Assembly (NCBI GenBank): GCA_002077045.2
Contig: KZ111190.1
Span: forward strand, 1-40,729
Length of the DNA: 40,729 nt
DNA from: Rachicladosporium sp. CCFEE 5018
Taxonomy: Eukaryota > Ascomycota > Dothideomycetes > Cladosporiales > Cladosporiaceae
Direction: 5' to 3'
A program made the position numbers and the translations under genes. Below the pieces are notes generated by a model that was not told the DNA's origin, did not search any database, and was given only the letters and a program-made list of their open reading frames with translations. Positions 7,442 to 16,370 of the stretch are shown here, in pieces. Each line of letters begins with the position of its first letter. Position 1 is the stretch's first letter.

Positions 7442-10318
7442 ATGGGCTCCCAGGCCCAGGACGAGGTCCAATGGACGGCCCAAAAAGTCCGCTCGACTTT
7501 CCTCGAGTTCTTCGAAAAGAATGGCCACACCATCGTCCCGTCTGGTTCAGTCGTGCCACTCTCAGATCCAACGCTGCTCTTTACAAATGCCGGAATGAAC
7601 CAATTCAAGTCGATCTTCCTTGGAACAGTTGATCCGGACTCAGATTTCGCCAAGCTAAAGCGTGCAGTCGACTCACAGAAGTGCATTCGTGCTGGAGGCA
7701 AGCACAATGATCTCGACGATGTGGGCAAGGACAGCTATCATCACACGTTCTTTGAGATGCTGGGGAATTGGTCGTTCGGGGATTACTTCAAGAAGGAAGC
7801 CATTGCATTCTCGTGGGAGCTCCTGACGAAGGTGTACGGTCTTGAGCCTGATCGCATGTACGTGACTTACTTCGAGGGCAAAGCAGACGTTGCTCTGGAG
7901 CCCGATCTGGAAGCCAAGGAGCTGTGGAAGTCTGTCGGCGTTGCAGACGACCATATCCTGCCCGGCGACATGAAGGACAACTTCTGGGAGATGGGCGACC
8001 AAGGACCTTGCGGACCTTGCTCTGAGATCCACTACGACCGCATCGGTGGACGAAACGCTGCACATCTGGTCAACCAGGACGATCCAAACGTGCTCGAGAT
8101 CTGGAACAACGTCTTCATTCAATACAACCGAGAACCCGACAAGTCACTGAAGCCACTGCCAAGCAAGCACGTCGACACAGGCATGGGCTTTGAGCGATTA
8201 GTGTCGGTGCTGCAAGACAAGCTCTCGAACTACGACACAGATGTCTTCACGCCTCTTTTCAAGGCTGTGCAGGAGATCACTGGCGCACGGGAGTACAGTG
8301 GCAAATTCGGCGAGGACGATGTAGACGGCATAGATACCGCATATCGCGTTGTCGCAGATCACGTACGATTACTCACGTTCGCCATCTCGGACGGGGGCGT
8401 ACCTAACAACGTCGGTCGAGGGTACGTGGTGCGGAGAGTGCTGAGACGAGGCGCTCGATACGCTCGCAAGTACTTTAAGACAGAGATCGGGGGTTTTTTC
8501 TCGAAACTTGTGCCCACACTGGTGAACCAGATGGGCGACATGTTCCCCGAGATCAAGAAGAAAGAGCTGGACGTCAAGGAGATCCTAGATGAAGAGGAGC
8601 TATCTTTCGCAAAGACACTCGATCGAGGAGAGGTGATGTTCGAAAAGTACGCAGAGCAATGCAAGCAGCGAGACTCGAAAGAGCTGTCTGGGGCCGATGT
8701 GTGGCGACTATACGACACATACGGGTTTCCAGTGGATCTCACGAAGCTCATGGCTGAGGAGCGTGGACTTAGTATCGACGATGACGCAGTCCACGAGGCA
8801 CAGGAGAAGGCACGCGAAGCCAGCAAGGGGGAGAAGAAGTCTGCTGCTGAGCTCGTGAAGTTCAGTGTACATGACATCAATACAATCGAGAACATGGAGG
8901 ACGTACCGAAGACAGACGACTCATCGAAGTTCCTGCGAGAGAATGTGAGCGGCACAGTGAAGGCGATCTTCCATGGCGGCAAATTTTTGCAGTCGACAGC
9001 TGATGCGCCGGAGGGCGAGCAGCTCGGCATAGTCCTCGACAAGACATGCTTCTACGCAGAGCAGGGTGGTCAAGAGTTTGACATGGGACGCATCTTGATC
9101 GACGGCGAGGCCGAGATTGACGTGCAGAACGTGCAAGTGTACGCTGGGTACGTCCTTCACACCGGCTTCATGAGCTACGGCGCACTGAAGACTGGCGACA
9201 ATGTCCTCTGCCAGTACGACGAGCTCCGCCGGCAACCCATCCGCAATAACCACACGGGAACACACATCCTTAACTTCGCTCTCCGGGAAGTCCTGGGTGA
9301 AGACGTCAATCAGCGCGGCTCCCTTGTCGCACCCGAGAAACTCCGCTTCGACTTCAGCCACAAAGCAGGATGCTCCGACGCCGAGCTCGAGAAGATTGAA
9401 GAGATCAGCACCAGCTACATCCGCCAAAACAGCGAAGTCTACTCCACCGACGTCCCACTCGCGACAGCCCGGAACATCGAAGGTGTGCGCGCTGTCTTTG
9501 GGGAGACGTACCCAGACCCCGTCCGTGTCGTGAGCATAGGTGTACCGGTAGAAGAGCTTCTCGAAGACACCACGCGGAAGGAATGGCGCAGCGTCTCAGT
9601 CGAGTTCTGCGGCGGCACGCATGTCAAGAACACAAGCGAGATCAAGGATCTTGTCGTTGTGGAAGAGAGCGGCATCGCCAAGGGCATCCGCCGTATCATC
9701 GCCTTCACTGGCGCCGCAGCCCACGAGGTCCAGCGCATCGCCGGCGAATGGGACGAGAAGTTCACAAAGCTCGAATCCCAGGCGTACACACCCGAGAAAG
9801 AGGTCCGCACGAAAGAATACCAGCATGCGCTCAACAGCCTCGAGATCTCCGCCTTGGCTAAGACGAAACTCCGCGATCGTGTTTCGAAGATCGTGAAGGC
9901 CAACATGGAGCACCAGAAAACCGCCCAGAAGGCCGAGAACAAGGCTCTCACAGACGCTGTCACCGCACACTTCACTCAGCACCCCGACGCAAAGTCTTTC
10001 GTCACCTCTCATCCCGTATCCGCTGGCTCGAAAGCCATACAAGAGACTCTCAAGCTCGTCTCCTCGAAGCAGAAGGACAAGAACGTGTACATCGTCGGTG
10101 CTTCTGCTGACGGAAAGGTCGTGCATGGCTGCTTCGTGTCCTCGGATGCGCAGGCCAAGGGCGCGGATGCTGGGAAGTGGAGCACTACTGTGGCTGGCGT
10201 TGTCGGTGGCAAGGCTGGCGGCAAGGGCGCGACTAGCTTTGGGCAGGGAACGGAGGCGGAGAAGGTTGATGAGGGGGTGGAGGCTGCTAGGAAGTATCTT
10301 GAGGGGTTGAGGTTGTGA
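7442..10318 (+). CDS. ALA1: Alanyl-tRNA synthetase, cytosolic form 958 aa (unit A)
   Basis: This class II synthetase charges tRNA-Ala with alanine in the cytosol and, from an upstream start, probably in mitochondria. From the ATG at 7442 it is 958 residues, the same as yeast Ala1, with no intron. The class II core is at ~1-360: motif 2 is around 81-110 (CIRAGGKHND...HHTFFEMLGNW) and motif 3 around 243-253 (HVDTGMGFERL). The editing domain has its metal site in HTGTH (604-608) and CGGTH (723-727), so proofreading of Ser/Gly-tRNA should be intact. The C-terminal C-Ala domain includes VVGGKAGGKGATSFGQGT. All key motifs are present, and it is divergent from the 207-aa gene. It differs from the unit B copy at about 22 residues of the full 1018-residue frame, many of them in the leader and first residues. 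Both copies look functional. Confidence 0.97.
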   Translation: MGSQAQDEVQWTAQKVRSTFLEFFEKNGHTIVPSGSVVPLSDPTLLFTNAGMNQFKSIFLGTVDPDSDFAKLKRAVDSQKCIRAGGKHNDLDDVGKDSYHHTFFEMLGNWSFGDYFKKEAIAFSWELLTKVYGLEPDRMYVTYFEGKADVALEPDLEAKELWKSVGVADDHILPGDMKDNFWEMGDQGPCGPCSEIHYDRIGGRNAAHLVNQDDPNVLEIWNNVFIQYNREPDKSLKPLPSKHVDTGMGFERLVSVLQDKLSNYDTDVFTPLFKAVQEITGAREYSGKFGEDDVDGIDTAYRVVADHVRLLTFAISDGGVPNNVGRGYVVRRVLRRGARYARKYFKTEIGGFFSKLVPTLVNQMGDMFPEIKKKELDVKEILDEEELSFAKTLDRGEVMFEKYAEQCKQRDSKELSGADVWRLYDTYGFPVDLTKLMAEERGLSIDDDAVHEAQEKAREASKGEKKSAAELVKFSVHDINTIENMEDVPKTDDSSKFLRENVSGTVKAIFHGGKFLQSTADAPEGEQLGIVLDKTCFYAEQGGQEFDMGRILIDGEAEIDVQNVQVYAGYVLHTGFMSYGALKTGDNVLCQYDELRRQPIRNNHTGTHILNFALREVLGEDVNQRGSLVAPEKLRFDFSHKAGCSDAELEKIEEISTSYIRQNSEVYSTDVPLATARNIEGVRAVFGETYPDPVRVVSIGVPVEELLEDTTRKEWRSVSVEFCGGTHVKNTSEIKDLVVVEESGIAKGIRRIIAFTGAAAHEVQRIAGEWDEKFTKLESQAYTPEKEVRTKEYQHALNSLEISALAKTKLRDRVSKIVKANMEHQKTAQKAENKALTDAVTAHFTQHPDAKSFVTSHPVSAGSKAIQETLKLVSSKQKDKNVYIVGASADGKVVHGCFVSSDAQAKGADAGKWSTTVAGVVGGKAGGKGATSFGQGTEAEKVDEGVEAARKYLEGLRL

Positions 10319-10668
10319 ATGATGATGCCTTCTGCTGCGAATGAACGAAGACGGAGTTGAGGCAGAGCTGTGCAGCGCTCACTCACGCGCGAATACTTGG
10401 TCGTCGAGGCAGAGGCCAAGGGTACGACGCAAGTTGAGCGATATATGTTAGTGAAGCATGATTCGGTCAGACTGCGTGTATCGCGAGAGGGATTGGCGAA
10501 TCATAGAAGCACAGGCGCAAGACAGATCAAAGTGAAAGGGATGAGCCGACAGCTTGAATGGTCCGTCCGTTCGATATTGCTCGCTGTCTCGTAACGCAGC
10601 CGGTGTCGCTAGATGCATATATATGTCGTGCAAATTATGTTACTCTCGTCCCATCCACCTCCTTCAAC
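10319..10668. other. Convergent intergenic region, unusually conserved (unit A)
   Basis: 350 bp between the stop of AlaRS (+) and the stop of the Lys-Pro gene (-). It differs from 30645-30994 at only a few positions, whereas spacers around the BTB genes do not align at all. It probably holds both 3' untranslated regions. No convincing open frame or tRNA was seen. Confidence 0.45.
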
Positions 10669-11315
10669 TTACACGCCCAACGGGTTACCCGCTGAACCCT
10701 TCCCAGCGCTCCTCGTCCCAGAGTTCGGGTACTTCCCGCCGGGCATCGCACCCTGGCTAGAGCCCATGCCTGACATACCCAACGGGTTCCCAGCCGTGCT
10801 GACTCTCGGTCCTCCAGCTCCTACCATGTCTTTCACATTATTGCCGTAGCCTGCTACACCTTGGCCCCAGTAGCGGGTTGTGTTCGTGACACTGGGAAGT
10901 AAGTCAGCATGCATCTTCGCGAGTTTTTATGTAGCTAGGAAGCTCACCTTCCACCAATACCCTGCCCAACAGAGTTCACAGCATTCCCCACACTGTTCAC
11001 TAGCCCTCCTGCATAGTCACCCACGCCCGCTACTCTGGACTGCACCATCCGGTTGATCCAGTTCCCTGCTTGCGGCGCCTCAGGCGCTTTAGGGGCAGCT
11101 GGCTTCGCTGCGGGCTTCGCTGCGGGTGTCCGGACGGGGGCTTTGGAGACTGGAGCTTTCGCTGCTGGAGCTCTGGAGGCGACAGTAGGTGGGATGGGCT
11201 TCCTCGTCGCTTGGGAGGGTTTGACAGCTGCGGGGATGGGTTTGCGAGTTGCGGCGGGGGCTGATGGACGAGAGGTGGGTGGGATGGGCTTCTTGGTTGG
11301 GCGGGTGGTGGACAT
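10669..11315 (-). CDS. Lys-Pro-repeat / Gly-rich small protein, 196 aa, two exons (unit A)
   Basis: On the minus strand, exon 1 is 11315-10948 (ATG at 11315), a 56-nt intron spans 10947-10892 (GTGAGC donor, CTGAC branch, CAG acceptor), and exon 2 is 10891-10669. The N-terminal ~85 residues are basic and Pro/Ala-rich, with repeated (T)RKPIP(P/A) motifs (three times) and KPAAKPAAPK-type segments. The middle has an amphipathic Val/Gly stretch with VNSVGNAVNSVGQGIGG. The C-terminal part (TTRYWGQGVAGYGNNVKD..., then two GNPLG motifs) is Gly-rich. No enzyme domain is seen. By pattern I recall small ascomycete proteins ending in similar YGNxxKD...NPLG segments, of unknown function. The protein is identical in unit B, a stronger conservation than AlaRS shows. 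Confidence 0.78.
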
Positions 11316-12619
11316 GATGGTGATGGAGATGGGTTTGTTCGGGGTGTGGCTTGTACGTATCTTCGAAACTGTGGGAATCAGGAATAGGTTACTTACACTG
11401 GGTCTACAAGGGCATTTGGACTACACATATCCTGCTGCGGCCCTGTTGTTGTGCTCGTTGGAGCTGCAGGGTCGGTGGAGTGGCGCACGTAAAGCTACGT
11501 CACATGCTGCATAGCTAGAGGCATGATCCCTGTCCCGTCTTCCCGTAAGCTAGGCCAAACCGAGCCCTTGGGACTTGTCTGGACTGCAGGTTAAATATGA
11601 GCTGGGCGTCGACTACTTGAATATGCACTCCTTTGACCACTGAACGGACGACGCACTCAGGGACCTATTGCGACGAATTTATCACTCACTACCACTGCCT
11701 GGTCCTACTGCATGGACTCACCGCCTCCCCTAGGCCCAGGACCGGAATAGGACTCCGTCTAAGGAAGGAGCCCATCACGTCTTCTTGGGGCGGTCAGGAC
11801 TTGTCCAGAGACGTCGAGATGCCGGAGTCGTCAAGCACGTGACAGCTAGTATAGCTGCACCAGAACGAGTCGGTGAGATTGGCTCGTGACAGAGCACTCG
11901 CGGTAAGTCATGGAGTCCTCCTCATCACCTCCACCATTTCACTCGCTTCCTTCAAATTCACAATTACGACATCGATCGACGACGAGGTCGATGTGTGAGC
12001 GAAATGCATTGGCGGTGGTGGAGAGGCATGATCCCTGTATTAATGGTGACTTCGAACGATGATGCTGACTATAGAACAGGAGAACGAGCGAGGGAGAGGG
12101 CGAGGAAGAAGGCGAGGCGTGAGTGGGAGAAGAAGAACGAGAAAGGTTTGTGAACTCCTCCCCCTTGTGCGTGACAGACGACTCGACGATGGCAGCGGCG
12201 ATGGCAGCAGCAAATCAGCAGTGACCGATGGACCAATTGACCTGCGATCGTCTATCGAACGATTGAAGGGCAATTGTGTGCTCCTCCGCTATGAGGCGCC
12301 CTCTGACTACAGTGGCCGAGGACTACAGCGCCGACAAGGGGCGGACATTGATCTACAGGCGACCCTAGTCAATCATTGTTGCTCAATAAAGTTGCAATGA
12401 CGATCAATGGTTGCAGCTATGCCTGCAACAACTTTGACCTTGCCGCGAGATACTTTGGAGGTGGCATGAATACTCCGTATTGGCGCAGCGCCATTCGGAA
12501 CGTCACATCTAAGAGTAGTCCTAACAATAGCCCTGGGGCCATTGTGTCTTTGCAGCACTATGCAAGCCCTTGCAGCAATGCTGTGTCAATGGAACGCCTA
12601 CTAAACTGACATTTCGCAG
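11316..12619. other. Divergent upstream region of Lys-Pro gene and kinase, with candidate kinase 5' exon
   Basis: 1.3 kb with no complete gene. Bases 11316-11610 are close to unit B; the rest is more diverged. A short conserved frame, ATG-DSPPPLGPGPE-stop, lies at 11712-11750. A frame reading RAREWEKKN-like charged sequence ends at 12145 before a GTTTGT donor, and 12146-12619 then looks like a 474-nt intron (acceptor actgacatttcgCAG). The true start of the kinase transcript or protein could not be fixed: splicing the ATG at 11909 onto this exon by the obvious sites creates a stop. Confidence 0.4.
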
Positions 12620-12892
12620 GACCTCACGGCTGGATACCTGACGACATCTCGGAGGGCTTCCGCGATAAGCTAATCGCAGCTGGACTGAGGAAGATCCACA
12701 AACCGCAGCCACAGTACAAAGGGCCTGTTGATGGTTTCGAGAGTTGGTTCGACAACGTACACGACCACGTGCCGCGGGTGCTACCGAGCCACCGTTCGTC
12801 GACCGTGCACGAGGGAGAGTCATCCAGACGCACCATCACCTTCACTCGAACGGCGACGCACTTACGTTTCCAACTCCGCCACTCGATCGACG
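12620..12892 (+). pseudogene. Upstream exon of kinase, shifted out of frame by a 2-nt deletion (unit A)
   Basis: After the acceptor at 12617-12619 this exon reads PHGWIPDDISEGFRDKLI..., with a WFDNVHDHVP segment. In unit B the same exon continues without break into the kinase start (MDTSFLIPGG). In unit A two nucleotides are missing at about 12829-12831 (cagacgcacc here against cagacgcgcacc in B), so this N-terminal segment ends up in the wrong frame for the kinase. Its role is unknown; the composition suggests an N-terminal extension of the kinase. Confidence 0.6.
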
Positions 12893-15777
12893 ATGGACAC
12901 ATCATTCCTCATCCCCGGTGGACCGGATCGCCGCAAGCAGATACAAGATGCAAAAGACATGGCTCAGATCGTCGCACGCAATGCAGAGCGTCACAATACG
13001 CCACTACCGCCGTACCAATTTCTCGAGCTGATCGGGAAGGGATCGTTCGGTCGTGTCTACAAGTGGTAAGTGAAGTAAAGCGGGCTCAGATCTGCGCTCA
13101 TACTGACACGCCTGCTAGTCTGGAAAGATCCACCTCTACCTTGGTAGCGGTCAAGATAGTCAATATTGACGACATGGACTTCACAATGCCATTGGAGCAG
13201 CGTGATGAGACTGTGAAAGATTTCCGCAAGGAAGTCACGATCCTCAAGCAATTGAAAGACAGCGGGGCTCGAAATGTCAACCTCATTCACGATGCTTTCG
13301 ACTTGCACTCACAGCTATGGATCATCAGCGACTACTGTACTGGTGGAAGTGTCCGGACTCTGATGCGCGCCAACACAAACGGCGGCCTCGACGAGCGCTT
13401 CATTATCCCGATCGCCCGCGAACTGGCTGTGGCGATGAAGTGTGTGCATGACATCGATGTCATTCACCGTGATATCAAATGTACAAACGTCTATATCACT
13501 GAAGAAGGGCAGATTCAATTGGGAGACTTCGGCATTGTCGGCATCGTGGAAGATAACAGCAAGTCCAAGCGGACGACCATCATCGGGACACCATGGTATA
13601 TGCCGAAGGAGATGCACGTCGAGGATGATTCTGTTGCCGGAGGTTACGGTAAAGAGATAGACATCTGGTCATTCGGCTGCACAGTCTACGAAATGGCCAC
13701 TGGCATGGTACCGAACCAGCAAGTACCCATGGAGATGCTTGCTTCGGTACTCGAACATGCACCGCGCCTCGAAGACGGCAGCTACTCAGACGGACTTCGT
13801 GACTTCGTGGCGTTCTGCTTGAACAGCGATCCTCGTGCTCGTCCAGTAGCTGAGCAAGTAATGAGCCACCCGTACATTGTCGGCACAGAGGCACAGTATC
13901 CTACAAGGCGTCTGGTTGCTCTCATTGAGCGCTATGCCGCTTGGGAGTACAAGGGTGGACAGAGGACTTCTCTTTTCAATCCCGGTGGTGCGGCCGCGCC
14001 TTTGAGCGCAGAGGCTATCGACACTACAGAGCAGGAAAAGACAGATGACTGGAACTTCAGCACATCAGACATGTTTCGTAGTGACTTCAACAGACGTTAC
14101 AGTCAGATGACCTACAGCGATCAGAGCTCAGCGTACGGCGACCACGGCTCGCACTTTGACGCACCTGCTGGGGCTGGCTTGCCGCCACTGAATACGAAGG
14201 ATCTCACTATCGCAGAGCGTATTCAACTCGAGCATGCCGACAAGAGTGCGACCCGTGGCGAAGTGTCCCTTGACCGCCTATGGAACCCTCAATCAGCTGG
14301 CTACGAGCTCAATACACCAGTCGACATGCGGCAGCCAGAGGTTGCAAAGGTGTCAGATCTGCCTCTGCGCAACATCAGCGTGCCTCCTGCTGCTTCGCGC
14401 GAGAGCTCGATCATGATTGACTTGGACGCAAGCCCCACCCTCGATGCTCCGAAGTTCAACTTTGACTTCGATGAGATGCCCACGCTAAAGGCCAAGGCCC
14501 GCCAGGGCAGTACCTTCAACGACGATGAGGAGGAACCAGGATACCACTATGGTCAAGGCGACGCTGATGCTGCCAAGCGTGCTACAAAGGATTGGACTTT
14601 TCCCTCAAGTAGTGCGGCTAGCAAAGCGGCTGCACACCCAAAGCGTGCCACGATGGAGTGGTCATTTGCCAGCGCAGAGCCTGCGGAACCCGAAGACACT
14701 GACACAATCATGAACTTACCGCCTGTTGGTGGCAGCGGCGCGACTGCTCCTGGCTTTCGTCCGCAGCTCAAGCATACGGCTACCGTACCGCTCGGCCAGT
14801 TCGGGGATTACTTACACGACTCTCAGCCGGACGCGCGTATTGCCGGACACTCGACGACTAACTCGCCCATCAGGAACTCGGTCGGATCTATGATCGACCT
14901 CGATGATGCCCTAGATGACCCGTCAGAGATCGTCAGACCATCAACTGCTAGTTCTGCAACCGACACGACCAGCTCATACGAGACTTCTGGCAACCCGTTC
15001 GATCTCGAAGATGACCCTGAATTGATGGAGCAAGATCGCAACCGCTACTCTGCCCACAGGCAGTGGCAGTCAGACGGTGGCGTCAGCAACGGCAGTAGAG
15101 TCAGCCTCCGCAACATGGCGATGCACAACCGCGGCAGTAGTCTCATGACGCCAGAAGTGGACGCTGCTCGCCGTAGTCAGGTCCCTGCACGCGCCGAGGA
15201 CGTCTTTGGCTACGAATCAGACCAATCTTATGAGGAGGCGCATCGTGAACCCTTCCACGGTGCGGTGCCGTACACTGCTCCTCTTGGGAACAACAACGGC
15301 AACTGGCCTGGCTTCGACTCCAACAATGATGATATGAGCCCAGCTTACAGCACCATCAGCGTGCCTGAGCTGGGTGATCCGAACTTCCCGGGCTCTGATC
15401 GCACACGCACTAACGGTGCTTCCTCTTACCTCCCTCTGTCAGCGACGACCAATCAACCTCGCAACGGCGCGAACGGCAATACAGCTTCTACGCGCGGCCA
15501 GCCACTCACGTTCCCCGATATAGCTCCTCCCAGCTTTGCTGCGCTCGACGAGAACGCTTCGCCAGAGACCCTCGCTGCTGAGCTCGACCGGATACTTGGC
15601 GACTTGGGCGACTCGTTGGAGGCGATTGGGAAGGCTTTGCAAGGTGCGATGGGCTTGAATGAGGATGAGGGGAATGGCTATGAGTTCGGCCATCGCTACA
15701 GGACTAGTGATGAGAGCGGATTCGAGAGCACGACTAGCAGCTTCGACGTAAGGAGCGGAGACGAGGATGGCAGGTGA
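12893..15777 (+). CDS. Ste20/GCK-like Ser/Thr protein kinase, 943 aa from internal ATG (unit A)
   Basis: Exon 12893-13065, a 53-nt intron 13066-13118 (GTAAGT donor, CTGAC branch, TAG acceptor), and exon 13119-15777. The kinase domain covers residues ~41-300: glycine loop GKGSFGRV (48-55), VAVK lysine 70, helix-C Glu 96, catalytic HRDIKCTN (Asp 176), DFG 194-196, and GTPWYMPKE in the activation segment. Catalytic residues are all present, and the Thr/Ser-rich activation loop with GTP suggests a Ste20-group (GCK/YSK-like) enzyme. The ~640-residue tail is Ser/Asp/Pro-rich and probably disordered, with three W-x-F motifs. I chose the ATG at 12893 because upstream sequence is frameshifted in this unit; in unit B the protein extends further upstream. 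Targets are unknown; fungal relatives act in polarity and septation. Confidence 0.82.
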
Positions 15778-16370
15778 AGAGATGGTGTAACATTATGACG
15801 GGTGTTCTTGGGGCTCTTGGGAGTGGCAGCATCAGGTGGGTGCATCTTGGATAGCCCATTTGGGGGCTTTCAGCGAGGCGTTTGAGCGGGCATGGCATTG
15901 CATTGCAGTGGGAGGGTCCACTGCTAGGTTGACGGCCGATTGCTCGAGGGCTGATGGGTCGAATATGCACGTAAGTCCTGCGAAATGCGGGCAATGGGGC
16001 ATGCCTGTAAGATAGAAGAGCGACCGAAAGGCATCCTTCGGGGTGGTCTAGTACGCGCTCGCAATAGGTGCCCAATGAGTTGCAGCAGCTTTCTGCTTCT
16101 GATTACTGCTGTGCTCGTGACCATCACGCTCGCATGGCCAGCTGAGTCTCTGCAATACGCATCTCGCCTCTGTTAATATGTGACTACCGTGCATGTGGCG
16201 CTGCGCACATGAGCATACGCCAGTTTGCTCGAGCTTATGTCCAAGTCTGAACTAGATCGCTCACTGACGCAACCCCGCTATCTCACTCAGCCAAGCTCTC
16301 CACCCCCCACCACTGCCAAGCAAATCGTCCCTCTATCCAACCGGCTCACTGTCTCACCACTGTCGTCGCG
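15778..16370. other. Spacer between kinase and IQM-like gene (unit A)
   Basis: About 590 bp between two plus-strand genes; it should contain the kinase 3' end and the promoter of the IQM-like gene. A C-rich stretch (about 16290-16320) precedes the next start codon. No gene is seen. It is indistinguishable from 36083-36675. Confidence 0.4.

Noticed and set aside
8359..9042. Ser-rich antisense frame inside AlaRS
   Set aside because: It is a shadow of a highly constrained gene, present in both units only because AlaRS is conserved.
11370..11402. 5'UTR intron of the Lys-Pro gene (GTAAGT...CCCACAG, minus strand)
   Set aside because: About 28 nt, and the acceptor reads ACAA in unit B.
12769..15777. 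One continuous 1002-codon frame through the unit A kinase without splicing
   Set aside because: It exists only because the 2-nt deletion and the unspliced 53-nt intron cancel in frame. It would replace the glycine loop with unrelated sequence. The intron has a good donor, branch point and acceptor and is present in unit B.
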